Assembly (NCBI RefSeq): GCF_004027225.2
Contig: NC_044278.2
Location: 58,025,743 to 58,089,742, forward strand
DNA length: 64,000 nt
Direction of reading: 5' to 3'
Source of the DNA: Strigops habroptila
Lineage: Eukaryota; Chordata; Aves; Psittaciformes; Psittacidae
A program made the position numbers and the translations under genes. The notes below the pieces were generated by a model. The model worked only from the letters and a program-made list of their open reading frames with translations, did not search any database and was not told where the DNA came from. Shown one piece after another: positions 13,619-25,343 of this stretch. How positions within the stretch are numbered: position 1 is the first letter of the stretch; each line of letters starts with the position of its first letter.

Positions 13619-14451
13619 TTTATTTGAAATTAATTTTCCTTAAAGTTTCCCTAGCTGTTTCATATTTCTTCTATGTTCCATTTGCATCTGTCTTCTCAGA
13701 TAACTTACATAGCCAGGAGTTAAATAATATCTTAAATAAAATCTAAAGTAGAATTATGAAGCTCAATAGATCAGTAGTAAGTACAGTAAACACTTGACAA
13801 TAATACAAAGGGGTCTGGAACCAATCCCTTTTTTAACACATCTAAAGCTTCTGTCTAATTAGGTTCATTTTGTGACAAACAAGAATGGGATCAGATCAGC
13901 ATTATTGTTATTATAGCAGCCACATGACAGAACCTAGATGATTTTATTTGACAAGCATTTAATCAATTTTTTCATCCTGTACTGGCCTCTCATTTTCAAA
14001 ACTCATGGGAGACGACATGCATTTCTCATGAGCATGAATCACCAAGTTCACCCACATGTCAGAGTTATCCTACAGTGAAATTGCCATCTTTTTATAAATA
14101 CTTCTCAACATTTTAAAACAGGCATTCTGTCTGGGAAAAGGAGAGGAAGATCATAGCCCACTCATCCTCCATCTTTCCTCCCGAAGGGAAGAGAGAAGAA
14201 ACAGAATTCTGTATTTCAGATAACAGAGACTTCATTTGTAACACATTGCAATGTCGTGTATTGAAAACATGGTCAGTAAACAACAACTATAAGCCCCTAT
14301 TTGTTCATATGACAATGTTTCACTGAAAAATGGAGCAACATCAAAAAGCTACAAAACAAATGGTGATTCTCAGCTCTGTCAGTGCTGCAGCTGGTATTCA
14401 CGCAGGTTTAGATTAATCCATGAGACACTTCTTCAGAGCTTATCCCAGGCG
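13619..14451 (-). other. CHST10: CHST10 3'UTR (end uncertain)
   Basis: This sequence continues the last CHST10 exon past its TGA. Minus-strand AATAAA hexamers occur at 13948-13943 and 13624-13619, about 0.5 and 0.83 kb after the stop. Either could be the cleavage signal, and a further one lies near 12530. The true 3' end cannot be decided from sequence alone. Confidence 0.4.
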
Positions 14452-14989
14452 TCAGTTAAGCAAGAAATCTGGCTCCTGATAACCAAAGAGTTTAAAATCA
14501 CCTTCAAACCGTGCGTAGAGGCGTCTTATGTCTCTCTTGCTAATTCCCGAAAAATACCGCTCTACTTTTGTTTTGTTGTACACTGTTATGCCTGGTGGAA
14601 TTGTGGGGTATGATACCAGATGGTCTATGCCAGCTGCTTTCAAGATATATGGAGCATCGTCCTCCAGGGTTTCATGGTGTCCAATCACACTATAAGTGAT
14701 TTCACAGGGAGCACAAAGTTCCACATACGTTACCCAATGAATGATGTGGTCACCAAACTGAACATCCAGCCATCGGTGATTAGGGTCGCCCAGATAGCGC
14801 ACGAAGTCCTCAAACTGCAGCCCTTTGGTCTCTGTGCGATTCCTTCTGTATTTACGAATGATGCCAGGAGCAATTTCATGCCGGTACCAAGGTTCAAACC
14901 GAGGATTGTGCACAAACTTGTCTTTGAATGCCGAAATAAGTCTTTCAAATGGATCTCTAACAATAAAAAACTTGAAGTATAAATCCAGT
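14452..14989 (-). CDS. CHST10: CHST10 last coding exon (3'-phosphate site to stop)
   Basis: 538 bp of coding sequence from acceptor CTGTTTAG to TGA at 14454-14452. It encodes residues 181-358: [18 protein letters not shown] (3'-phosphate binding), the [19 protein letters not shown] block, [51 protein letters not shown] and the terminal [15 protein letters not shown]. This is the longest and most conserved exon and fixes the gene's identity. The 3'UTR follows without interruption below 14452. Confidence 0.97.
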
Positions 14990-17900
14990 CTAAACAGAGG
15001 AAAGAAAAACATAAGAAATTAAATAAGGGAAGTGTTTAAAGTGTGTTTAACAAAGACTTACAAAATGTACATAAACTCTGACCACACACAGAGCAATGTG
15101 AATCTTACACTACTTGCGCAGTCTATCAATATTATAATCAATAGGACTAGAAATACAATCTCTGTCTTCTTACAAATAGGTTTTGTATACAGTACAAAGT
15201 GGAAATAGATCATCCTAGTTTTCACATTTTACTCAAACTGGAGAAGCTTAGTTTCTCTCAATCCATATAAACAGGAGACAAAAGTTGCTGAAAGCTCCAA
15301 GTCAAAGATATTTTTAATTCCATGGGATTAAGCTCAAGAACAAAAATACACAAAGACACAGAAGAAGTGGCTTGGTGCAGCTAAATGCATAGAGGGCTGC
15401 ATTTTTCACTGGCAGGTAGTAAGACATATCACTGCTGAAGTAAAAAGAAAAATAAAATCTGGTATTTTATTTAATGTTTTGTTGTGCTTTCAGTAATGGC
15501 TGAGAACACCATTTTCATGAGACCACAGTTTTCAAGAGAATTTCACATTTCATTCTAATACTGAAATATATAATATTCTGTAATCAGAGATTATCTGTAG
15601 GAGGACTAAGCTGAAAACAAGGTTTATTTCAGTAAGTAGCTGAGAAAGGAGATTTAGAGCCCAATCCTCACTGAAGTAAGTGGAGGGACTCTTTCCAGCC
15701 TCAACAGGTACTTGGATCAGTCTTCAGGTTACTCCTCGTCAGGCAGGGCTAGAGGTCAGTAAACTAGATCAACAGATCCACACTATCCCTCTCTCTATAC
15801 TTAAATTCTCTGATAATGTCAGAATTCCCAGCCAAACCCATGTTATGCATCTCCAGGACAGCGTTGAGCTACCTGCAACAACCCAAATCAAAATGGCATT
15901 CAACTTCAAACACCCGAGCTATGGCTCTTCCCCCAGGTGAACAGTTACTCTCTATGCAGGGCTGTTCACAAACCTTGGACCAGGCTCTACTGATAGCTGA
16001 CGCATGTATAAGGGGCTGACTCTTCAGAATGGCTCAGTACACACAATAACTGTGCAAGTTCAAGCTTACAAGTGCCCACTGTCATCTTATGTCAATTCTC
16101 TCATGCTGTCACCCTTTACAGGGACTATATATGGCATAAGGTCTAGTAGAGATGAGAGCAGATACAGTCAAAAATCTACCCAAAGTAATATAGAAGGCTT
16201 TACTGCAGAGTATTTTTTCTGCTCTGAGAAGAACCAGAAGGACCCAAAAAGGAAGATAAAGTGATTCAGCTAAATGGACAATACTCTCAGGCTAAGGAGC
16301 ACTAATGTTTTAAACCTATCCAGTTGCATCCCAGTAAGTAAATCTGCCTGCAACAATAATCTTACATGTAGACACCTAAGATTTACTACACAAGGCATCA
16401 GGGTGGACCTTCCAACTAAACCTTCCTTTCTGAAGGTCAACTATGCAAAATCTAGGTACGCACTGAACTGCAGAAACCCTATATCCAGAAGGAGCTGGTT
16501 GGCTCACTTAACTGTATCAGCAATTATGCTGGTGTTATGCTGGTGTTCCACTTCCAAGCCAGTAGGGAGGCTGTCACAGTAAAATCTGTGAGGCCGCAAC
16601 AGAAATGGTGGAGCAGAAACATTGAGACATTGTCCTCAATTCCAGATGTAGACTTCAGCTGTACTCTTGATTCCTCATTACACCACTGACTCCTAACCCC
16701 CCTTACACCCCTGGGAAGCTACCTCTTACCGTTTTTTAATTTCAGAGTCACTGAAGGAGGACAAGCGTGGAAGGCCATTCTTCTCATGATCATGTACAAT
16801 ATTTTCTGGGATCTCTTCTATGGAAGAAAATGCTCCTAGACAAATCAGAGAGAGTAAGCAAGTGAATACTTCAGGGGAAAAAAGTGAGTACAAGCAAGCA
16901 TGTTTGCCTTTGGCTGACAGCTTTTTGTTTTATCTTTCTTGTTTCTGTATTTTTAGCATTTACAGTTACTATGTTTAAAACTGTTAAATGATGAGAGGTT
17001 CTGACTGCAAAGCTGAAAACTGTTAGAATTCTTTAGGGTATGTGACATCAAGGTCCAAGACCAAATGGCCTCAAAACTCTTAGAAAGGCACATTACGCAG
17101 ATTTCACCAGCAACTATGTCTAAGCCTTTAACTCCCCACCTCAGTGTCCCCATGCATTCTCTTTCCCTCTGCCCACACATACAAATGGAGGAAGACTTTG
17201 AGGATTAACTCCAAAGAAGGAACCAGCTTTCTGGCTGAGTTTCTACCACCAACAAAAAATAAATGCTGTGGGCTGCCTTTGGAACTGCTTCAACACAGAA
17301 GCACTTTGCTGTCAGGATCCATAAAGTTCATTTAACAACTATGCTGTGCTGAAACAAAAACTCCAACCATACACTACGCCACAGACTAAAAAGCACTAAA
17401 ATCAACAATAGAAAGTCTCCAGATGTTTATTTCTGCAAGCACATGAACTGACAAGAAAAATAATGCCACTAAATTCTGATGCGCTTATTTTAATATCCTG
17501 ATCCTGGAAGTTTTTATGACCTTAAGAAAGATCTCATGTGGGCCCCCTGGGCTTTAGGCAGAAGCCTTCACACAACAGTATCATTGCAGAGTACCAACCT
17601 GAAACAAGAACAGGGCGCTCCAAAACAAACTCTTTGGGTGAAAGCCTCTAAGGCTTTCTCTTTTTCAGAACTGCAGTGAATAATCCATACCACTCAGCTT
17701 CTCAGTTTTCTGTCTTTTTTTTTTTTGGAGGGGAGAGGGTTGATGGTGGTTGATTTTATTAATTTCAGGGGTTTATATTTTTTGGTACTCTACATAAGTT
17801 ATATGGCAGATGGCATATTATACAGCCTCAGAAACGGAATCCTTGGAATCATCCAGAGCACAGATTCAGTACAAGCAGTAGCAGAGTTAGCTCCTCCACA

Positions 17901-20900
17901 GTGCCTCCATAGTACCACAGCTACGTTTTTCCATCCTGAACCTCTAAATACCACTTAGGTATTTGGATGTAAAATATTCCCCCTCACATATCTGTCCTGT
18001 CTGCTGAAACTATCCAAAGAAAAGAAAGTTAGGTCAACTGCAGTGGTAGTCTTCATCAGCAGATACTAGTACACTGGCAGCTCAGGCAGAAGAGACCAGT
18101 ATTTATGTGAAAACAATTTTCTATCATTATTCAACATACCAGAACTAGGAAGCTCAAGGTGAAAGGTTTGCTGGTGGTAAGACATGAGTTATCCTCACTC
18201 AATGCAGCCAATACATTCCTGCCTGTCCTGAGCTATTCTTTGCATATTATCTCTGTTAAATTCTGATAAGAACAAGTACTTCTAATGCACATGTATAGTT
18301 TCATATTTAGTACTTTCTTGGTGTGTGGCTTTCATGGGTATTTAAGACACATGCCCATATCTATGTGCGTGCATATATTTGCTTGATTTTTAGCTCCCAT
18401 CCATACATCAAAATTGAAACTAATATTAAAGTTTTCAAAGACATACTTGTTGCTACAAAGGTTTTGCTGAGGGACACAGCTGTTTTGCCAATTTGTCACT
18501 GTTTCTTTCAGGGTGTGCAAACTAGTTCACACAAGGTAAAGAAAACATAGAAACACAAGTGCAGAGCTGGCTGTTCCCAGGGTGCTTCTAACAAGCAAGC
18601 TGGGTCCACGGTGTTCAGGTTTTGCCCGTACCTTGGGCTATGCCACCTGCAAAACCACAGAAGGATCTCAACTGACTTGACATACGTAGCAAATTCACAG
18701 CTTTGGTGGACAGACAGGCACGAAGGTCTAATGTCAGACAAGGGTGTGTTATGTTAAATAGGATCATGTTAAGTTTATGTGTGCAGGTAAAAGTACAGTA
18801 GAAAACCTTCAGGAAATGAGTTATTTTTATTGGGTACTAGAAGAGGATGGTAGGCTACATATATACAGGCAGTGTTCACCTTGTAGATTGTTTTTCAAAC
18901 ACACTAGTCCCTTTACACCTTCCTTTACAGTCTTTTATAACATACCTTTGTTGACCAAACTATTGCGTTAAGCAACTCAGAATCTTTATAGCTCCTACGA
19001 TGGCTCACTCATAGCACATACACAAGATTTCAGCAGTACAGACCAACAGCAGCTGCCAAGTTCTAACTGGCTTTCTTCATGGCTAAAAACCCCTAGTTAA
19101 AAGTCAGTGGCCTCAAGTCAGAATTGTTGTGTTATTTTTATTTATGGAATTGTGATACCTTGTAATTTACTTGTTTCAAATACTATAAACTACTGACACC
19201 CCTTCAAAGATAACAAATCTACCTCCCACCTGCATATGGGTACTCTTCCATGACTCAAATCACTTTTGAGCCAAGTAATAACAATATTTACTTTCACAGA
19301 AAGATCAGGTGTATTTTCTTCAAAAGAGATGTTTTGAAAGGACTAGAAGCAACTGTGAAGAATGAAAGGCTGAAATTAAGTATCAGTGTACAGAAAAGCA
19401 GAAAGAATCCATTTTTGTGTTGTCTCAGTTGGACTAATTCTGCTCTTTCCTCCTCCTCCTCCTCAAAGAGACCCACACACCCACAGCAGAGTAGATACCA
19501 TTTAAAACGATCAAGACTTTTTTCCACTGAGTGTTGCCCACTTTTGGCGTCTGACAAAACAGGATCTTGTGCTTGTCACACACAAATATTCGGTCCAAGA
19601 CGAATTTGGAAACTGCAGTGTGAGAGAGATCTCTCAATGCAGTGTCTCTGCAGACATTCCTGAGAAGCTCAAGTCTTTCCATATGAACCAGGGGCTGGCG
19701 GATCAGATTTCCAGAAAAAGCTTTTCCAGTTGGCTTTATGAAATGCAGAGGGGAAAGAAAAAAAAAAAGTGCAAGAATTTAGTTTTCAGATCAAATTCTA
19801 AAGTACAAAAATCCCCAAGCTGTGCATCTTAATGACTCGCAGATTCACAATTAAAACATTGCTATTAACTAAGGGGTAGCATGCAGTTTCCGTCCTGTGC
19901 TGCTGCTGCACATGCTGGTTCAACTTCTGAGTCATTATGTAGTAGTAGACAGTAGTAAGAGCTTTTCCATACAATTTAAGTGTGCTGCAGAGCAGCAGGG
20001 TCTTATCTGTGTGGATAAAACATGCCTTGACCAAACACTGGAATTCCCACAAAGCTTCAACAGCCAGTAAGAAAGTTTCTAAGGGGCTGGGACAGGGATT
20101 TCAACAGAAATTAAGCTTTAATCTCTGGAAGATGAGGCTTAGGGATGCTGACCCAGCTGGCTGGGAAAGAAGAATTTGGAGGAAAAGTTCTGTGTTGTTT
20201 TCTAGCACCTGTAGGCATTCAGTGTTGCCATTTATTCAAGCTGAAACAAAATTAAGCGGACAAAAATTCACACAAGAAGCATCAGTGCTTAGTATGGCAA
20301 ATAAGTAGGCAGGATTCCTCTCTCCAAAAATGGATGAAGTGTTTGATATGTCTCATTCTTCTGAGACTGACAGGAACCACAACCACCCCTGCCTCACAAT
20401 TAGTGGGGAGAGAGGAAAAAGGAGCTTGTCTGATTAACAGGTAATGGGAAATTTTACATTTCTACTGACAAATCTTCCCCCTTCCACGAATTGCTTTACA
20501 TGGTTGGCAATATCAATACCAACTAAGGGAAGTACTGATTGAGAGCAGCCCTGCAGAGAGGGACCTGGGGATACTGATGAATGAAAAATTGGGTATGTGC
20601 TGCCCATGCGTGCTTGCAGCCCAGAAAGCCAATCATATCCAAGGCTGCATAAAAAAGAAGCCTGCACAGCAGGTCGAGGGAGATGATTCTGCCCCTCTAA
20701 TCCGTTCTTGTGAGACCCCACCTGGAGTACTGTGTTCAGCTTTGGGGTCCTCAGTACAAGAAAGGCATGGACCTGTTAAAGCGGGTCCAGAGGAGGGCCA
20801 TGAAAATGGTCAGAGAGCTGGAGCACCTTTCCTATGAGGAAAGGCTGAGAGAGTTGGGCTCATTCAGCTTTGAGAAGAGAAGGCTCTAGGGAGACCTTCT

Positions 20901-23900
20901 AGCAGCCTTGCAGTTCCTAAAGGAGGCCTACAAGAAATCTGGAGAGGGACTTTTTACAAGGACAAGGAGTAATAGTTTTAAACTGAAAAAGGGTAGGTTT
21001 AGACTAGATATAAGGAAGAAATTTTTTCCTATGAGGGTGGTGAGGCGCTGGCACAGGTTGCCCAGAGAAGCTGTGGCTGCCCCATCCCTGGCAGTGTTCA
21101 AGGCCAGGCTGGACGGGGCTTGGAGCAACCTGGTCTAGTGGAAGGTGTCCCTGCCCATGGCAGGGGGTTGGAACTAGATGATCTTTAAGGTCCCTTCCAA
21201 CCCAAACCATTCTATGGTTCTATGATTTTAGGTATGGTGTCCAAGCTAAATATGAAAAAGGAATTATTTTACATTTTGTTCCAATCCTCCATACGGGAAA
21301 AAAAAAAAGAATCTTATTCTACTTTTTCTGTTACTCTTCTCCAATATCCTCTGGTCAGAATGAAATCTGAACAGCCTGACAGATTGTTTATCTGTCAAAA
21401 CAATTTCTTTTGCATGCAACCAGGACTAATATTAGTGTTTCGTGCTTAATGCTGTCAGGAAGTCAAGAGGGAATAGATATAGATCCAGAAACCTTATTAT
21501 CCTCTTCCATACAAGTAAAGGAAGATATTAATACTCACTACACAGATCTGCTAGCCTTCCTCTGAACAAAGTGCCTCTCACAACTATTTTGTGTATAATT
21601 TAACTTTCAGGTTATGTACATGCAAAACCAAAAAAGTGTTTATACAGAAACCTACTTTCCATGCTGCATCACAAAAATACTCTAAACATAAGATGACTTA
21701 TGTAACCAATGGAAAAAAATTGGCCTTAGCCTACTGTGCAACTAGTCTCAAATGAACATTTGCACTAGGGAATTTCAGAGTTTCCTTGTAGTTTAGCAAG
21801 TACCACGTTTATTCTGCTTTATTGCTGAAAGCACAGAACTATGCATCTAAAAAGGATCAACTGGTACTGAATACTATTGTGTTCATGTTCTACTTTGGAA
21901 AAATGCAGAGTTGTGAAGCACATAGAGCAGAAAACATAAAAAAGAAATAGAGACTGATAAAAAGAATCAGAGGGATTGGGCAGAGAACTCAGATAATAGA
22001 CAAGACACAGGTTTGCCCTCAAGAACCACAAACCTGATGGCTACGGCAATACAGAATACAAGCAATCAAAAATTGGGCCATTATATTAAAAAGAACAGCA
22101 AAAATGACTGTTGTGACTTGATAAAGGAGAACTGTGATGATTTTCTCCTAAAAAATGGAAACACATTAAGTTGAATCATTCAGATGAAACAAGACAGCAG
22201 GTTACCATAATAAACTATCTTTGTGAAGCTAAAATGAATTCTGTCGGCTCTATCTAAATAGAACAGCCTGAATAAATAATTCCTGTCTAGAAATTTCCTT
22301 TAACAACAGGAAGGAACTTAATCTCTTATTTTCTCCCACTCTTTAATACATGTAACCCTTATCTCAACTGAAAGCACCTGGAATTCTTCAGGCCAACGTT
22401 TTTCTTCTGGCACATGTACCTCCTCCACTTTTGTTACAGCTGTCAGTATCAATGGCTCTTGCTTGGCACCGTAGCCTGAAGTAGGAAGAGAGGCCAGAGC
22501 ATTACAGAAGGTGGGGAAAAGGCAACTATTTCTGCTTTACAGCTAACACAACGGAACATCACTTTCTGTATTAAGTGTACAAAACATTGTATTTGTTTCC
22601 AAATTGGAAGGTACTAGACAAGCCACGAGACAGCCTACGAATATTTTAAAGGATGTACTCTGTGGGAATTTTGGATGGAGCTTTAGTTGAGTTTTATCAA
22701 AGAAACATGTCCATTATCTTTTATTTTGGTCTTTTTTAAACAAACTGTGCAAAGAGACATAGAAATCATAGATCCAAATTTCACGATTAGTAGACAACTG
22801 AGTACAGCTATACGGGTTTGACAGTAAGAAATTTTTATTTTTCAATAAACTTCCCAAAGCATGTGCAAATAAAAAAAAATCTATCAGGTTTCTCCCTCCC
22901 CTCATATTAGTAGATAGGTTTCTTCTGGTGTAAACTCTTAGACATTACCAGAAGAAAAGTGTCATTAAGGAGCATCTTTTATTTCTTTGGTGCTCTAAGT
23001 AAACACCTCTAACCAGCAATAAATACAAGATCCCCTCTTCCTTTATTATTGGACTGATTGCCTTCTTTAGAGACTCCCACAACAAAAGAAAAAACTCAGT
23101 TAATACTCTTGTTCTTTTCTAATGATTTTATGATAGCTAACAGTTCGAGACCAAGTTAAAATGTGTAAGGTAAGTACCCTTTGCATCTTTTGCAACTGGT
23201 ATGCTATAGAAAAACTGAAAAGTCCACAAAGCTATAGCTTTATGTGGTACAGAAAGACAAAAAGTTATTTGAAGAAGCTTGCCCTAACCACAAAGCAAAA
23301 AGAACACGACTTCTCCATGAAAATTTATCTCCATCCACATTGGACTATGTTTTCCTTCATACAGTTTCTTCTATGAATAATTTTTCTTCGCCTGCATCCA
23401 CAGTGGCTTAGTGTTTTACAGTCGAGAAACATGTGTACTGCCTATGTCCTTTTTTTAAGGGAGTACTCTAATCTGCCTACACTGGATTTTAATAATGGGC
23501 ATGCATGGAAAAGCAAGTTAAAACTGAAAACCATGTAAGCAACCAAGCAATCAGATACAGTAAATATTGTTGTGCACAGACTTACTTCACAGTATCCTTC
23601 TGTAAAATCAAAGTAACCTGATCCAGTGAAAGACCAGTTAAAGTATCCACCATTAACACATGTAAAAGCATGCCTGCAGATGCTACTAGAGGCGATGGAC
23701 AGAAACTTGCTCCTTCTCATTAAGAAGTTCCTATTGTTCATGCACCCAAGACATCAGTAAAAGGCTTAAACAAAAGAACATTGATTCATTGAGCATCTGC
23801 TGTTTTTGTTCTATCTGTTAAGTAGACACAGCCAAATAAGGACAATTTCTGACAAGCCATATTTTATTAAGTCTAGAAGAGTTCCTCCAGGACTGGCCAT

Positions 23901-25343
23901 CCTATTTGGACTTTCTCCAAGCTTCTGTTGGTATATTCAAATTACTTCCCTTCATGACTCCCAGTACAAATACTGGTATCTCCAACACATACATACGCTT
24001 AACCACAGTCGTGTCTTTGCAAGACTGAAACTTAAGAAATTACACAATTTTCTGCTCAGAGAACTATTCAAAGAGGGAGGAAGGTTGAGCATAGACAAAA
24101 GAGAAAAACTCGCAAGCCAAGATAATAAAAAGCCAGTAAATGCAAAGGGTGTACTCTAGTAATTTATTTTTTAACTACTTTTTAATCCTCCTGACAAATT
24201 CTGATGGAAAAAACCCACTCAAAGGATACTTGAGCTGCGAAACAGGAGTTGACATCAAATGAAATACTGGAAGATTTAACTACCTAAGACCAGCTTATCT
24301 GCAGATGTCCCAGGACTCAAAACCAGCTGGGACCAAGGAAAGCTAAGTTACCCTATAGTTCTCATCTGTAAGACTTGCTGAATAAATCTCCATACAGAGA
24401 TATGCTATTTAAAAAGGTACACCTAATATATTTATCCACTATCAAGTCACTGAAACAAATGACACTAGTGATGTCAGTGCTTCAGAAGTTACACATTTTT
24501 TGCGTATCTTAGAAAGATGCAGAAATATAGATCTCTTAGGACTATAAGTGGTATCATCACCTTCACCCTAAACTCTCTGTAGGATGGCTTTGTAACAGTA
24601 GCTCCTCAGCAGACAGAAAACTGTACCATACTTTGTGGTGTCATCAAATGGCTTAAATTCCTCATCAGCTTAATACCATCTGGGCTACTTAAGCTAAGCA
24701 AAAGCCTATAAGCTGTTTGTCAGTCAAACAGCGGAGGATAAAACTGAATGCAAGAAGCAGGGCAGAGGTGGCCAGGCTAAATGCACTGCAAATGAAACAG
24801 AATTTTCCACAAGTTTTACATAATACTGCAGCCGCAGGACAAGCGGTCACAAGAGGACAGAAACTAGTATCATGTGAAATGAACTCTTTAATTCTTTCTG
24901 AATCTCCTTTGTCTTTAAATGGGTAATTGTGCTCTGTTGTACTGCATGTGACTTCTAGTAGTTCAAGATATTGAAACCAATTGTATTGAAAGAGCAAACC
25001 TCGCAAGACAGGACCAACAAACATGTTCTTAACCACCAAAAAAAGGACATGATGTTAGTTTTGCAGACTTCTATCAAGAAAAGCAGAAACTATCAGCACT
25101 GTCACTTCTAGAAATTTAGCTGTCCTGTTCTCAATCCTACCAAAGCAGCAATACTGCAGCAGAACTACTTTGCACAGAAAGAGTATTTGTGAGAAGCACT
25201 ATTCAATTTTCTGTTTCAGATCAAACATTAAAGTTGAACTTACCATCTGGGTCTTTAAAAGTCAATGTGATAAACTTGCTAGCAACCATGAACATAAATA
25301 TCACCCAAAAGCATGCAGCTAGCAGCAGCCACTGGTGGTGCAT
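14452..25343 (-). CDS. CHST10: CHST10, carbohydrate sulfotransferase 10 (HNK-1 sulfotransferase), five coding exons
   Basis: Coding exons in order: 25343-25244, 22475-22378, 19733-19481, 16817-16730, 14989-14452. All introns are GT-AG, phases agree, and the joined frame gives 358 residues (human protein about 356). The product is a type II Golgi membrane enzyme that moves sulfate from PAPS to the 3-OH of glucuronic acid in the HNK-1 epitope of neural glycoproteins and glycolipids. Seen: short cytoplasmic tail, one membrane anchor (about residues 6-27), an acidic stem (about 34-66), the 5'-phosphosulfate loop around [12 protein letters not shown] (127-138), the 3'-phosphate motif [13 protein letters not shown] (189-201), N-glycosylation sequons at N230 and N318, and the family C-terminus DFLLN. 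The catalytic domain is nearly identical to my recollection of the mammalian protein, while the stem is diverged. No break is seen. It lies head-to-head with NMS, as in human. Identity is very likely. Confidence 0.96.
16730..16817 (-). CDS. CHST10: CHST10 coding exon 4
   Basis: 88 bp between acceptor TTTTCTTCCATAG and donor CG|GTAAGA. Translation [17 protein letters not shown] followed by [13 protein letters not shown] (residues 151-180), matching the mammalian segment [17 protein letters not shown] almost exactly. Phase 1 in, phase 2 out, which joins both neighbours. It is too short to stand out as an open frame on its own. Confidence 0.93.
19481..19733 (-). CDS. CHST10: CHST10 coding exon 3 (PAPS 5'-phosphosulfate binding)
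   Basis: 253 bp, acceptor CATAAAG and donor G|GTGTGT. It encodes residues 67-150, from PTGKAFSG through [16 protein letters not shown] to the 5'-phosphosulfate loop [15 protein letters not shown] and LNGIYSAV. The acceptor has a weak pyrimidine tract, so the exact 5' edge rests on reading phase and on the conserved KPTGK/QPLVYMERL stretch of the human protein. Phase 0 in, phase 1 out. Confidence 0.93.
20536..21226 (+). mobile_element. CR1 LINE 3' fragment in CHST10 intron
   Basis: About 690 bases of CR1: GATTGAGAGCAGCCCTG, the CTGGAGTACTGTGTTCAGCT block, [20 protein letters not shown] coding remnant, CAACCTGGTCTAGTGGAAGG and the CCAAACCATTCTATGG end. It lies in the intron between CHST10 coding exons 2 and 3, antisense to the gene. 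Frameshifts and stops mark it as dead. Confidence 0.95.
22378..22475 (-). CDS. CHST10: CHST10 coding exon 2 (stem region)
   Basis: 98 bp with acceptor CTACTTCAG and donor CAG|GTGCTT. Translation begins [14 protein letters not shown] and ends [11 protein letters not shown] (residues 34-66). It is collinear with the human stem segment YSAKQEFLFLTTM...PEEKHIPEEL. Phase 1 in, phase 0 out. This is the least conserved coding exon, as expected for the linker between anchor and catalytic domain. Confidence 0.85.
25244..25343 (-). CDS. CHST10: CHST10 coding exon 1 (start codon and membrane anchor)
   Basis: Starts with ATG at 25343-25341 ([13 protein letters not shown]...), the start used in mammals, and ends in the split codon after KDPD at donor GTAAGT (25243-25238). 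It encodes the cytoplasmic tail and signal-anchor helix. The exon itself extends upstream to an acceptor (CAG, exon base 25378), so its first 35 bases are 5'UTR if the mammalian start is used. A second in-frame ATG lies four codons upstream (MSDN before MHHQ), and the frame is open to the acceptor, so a 362-residue form is possible. Ends in phase 1. Confidence 0.93.

Noticed and set aside
16274-16582. 102-codon plus-strand open frame in a CHST10 intron
   Set aside because: Antisense to the gene, with no homology or codon signal.
23442-23741. 99-codon minus-strand frame in a CHST10 intron with a Cys/Gly/Phe-rich stretch and a GTAAGT donor inside
   Set aside because: Including it would not preserve the CHST10 reading. 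The protein is complete without it, and there is no similarity to the known stem region.
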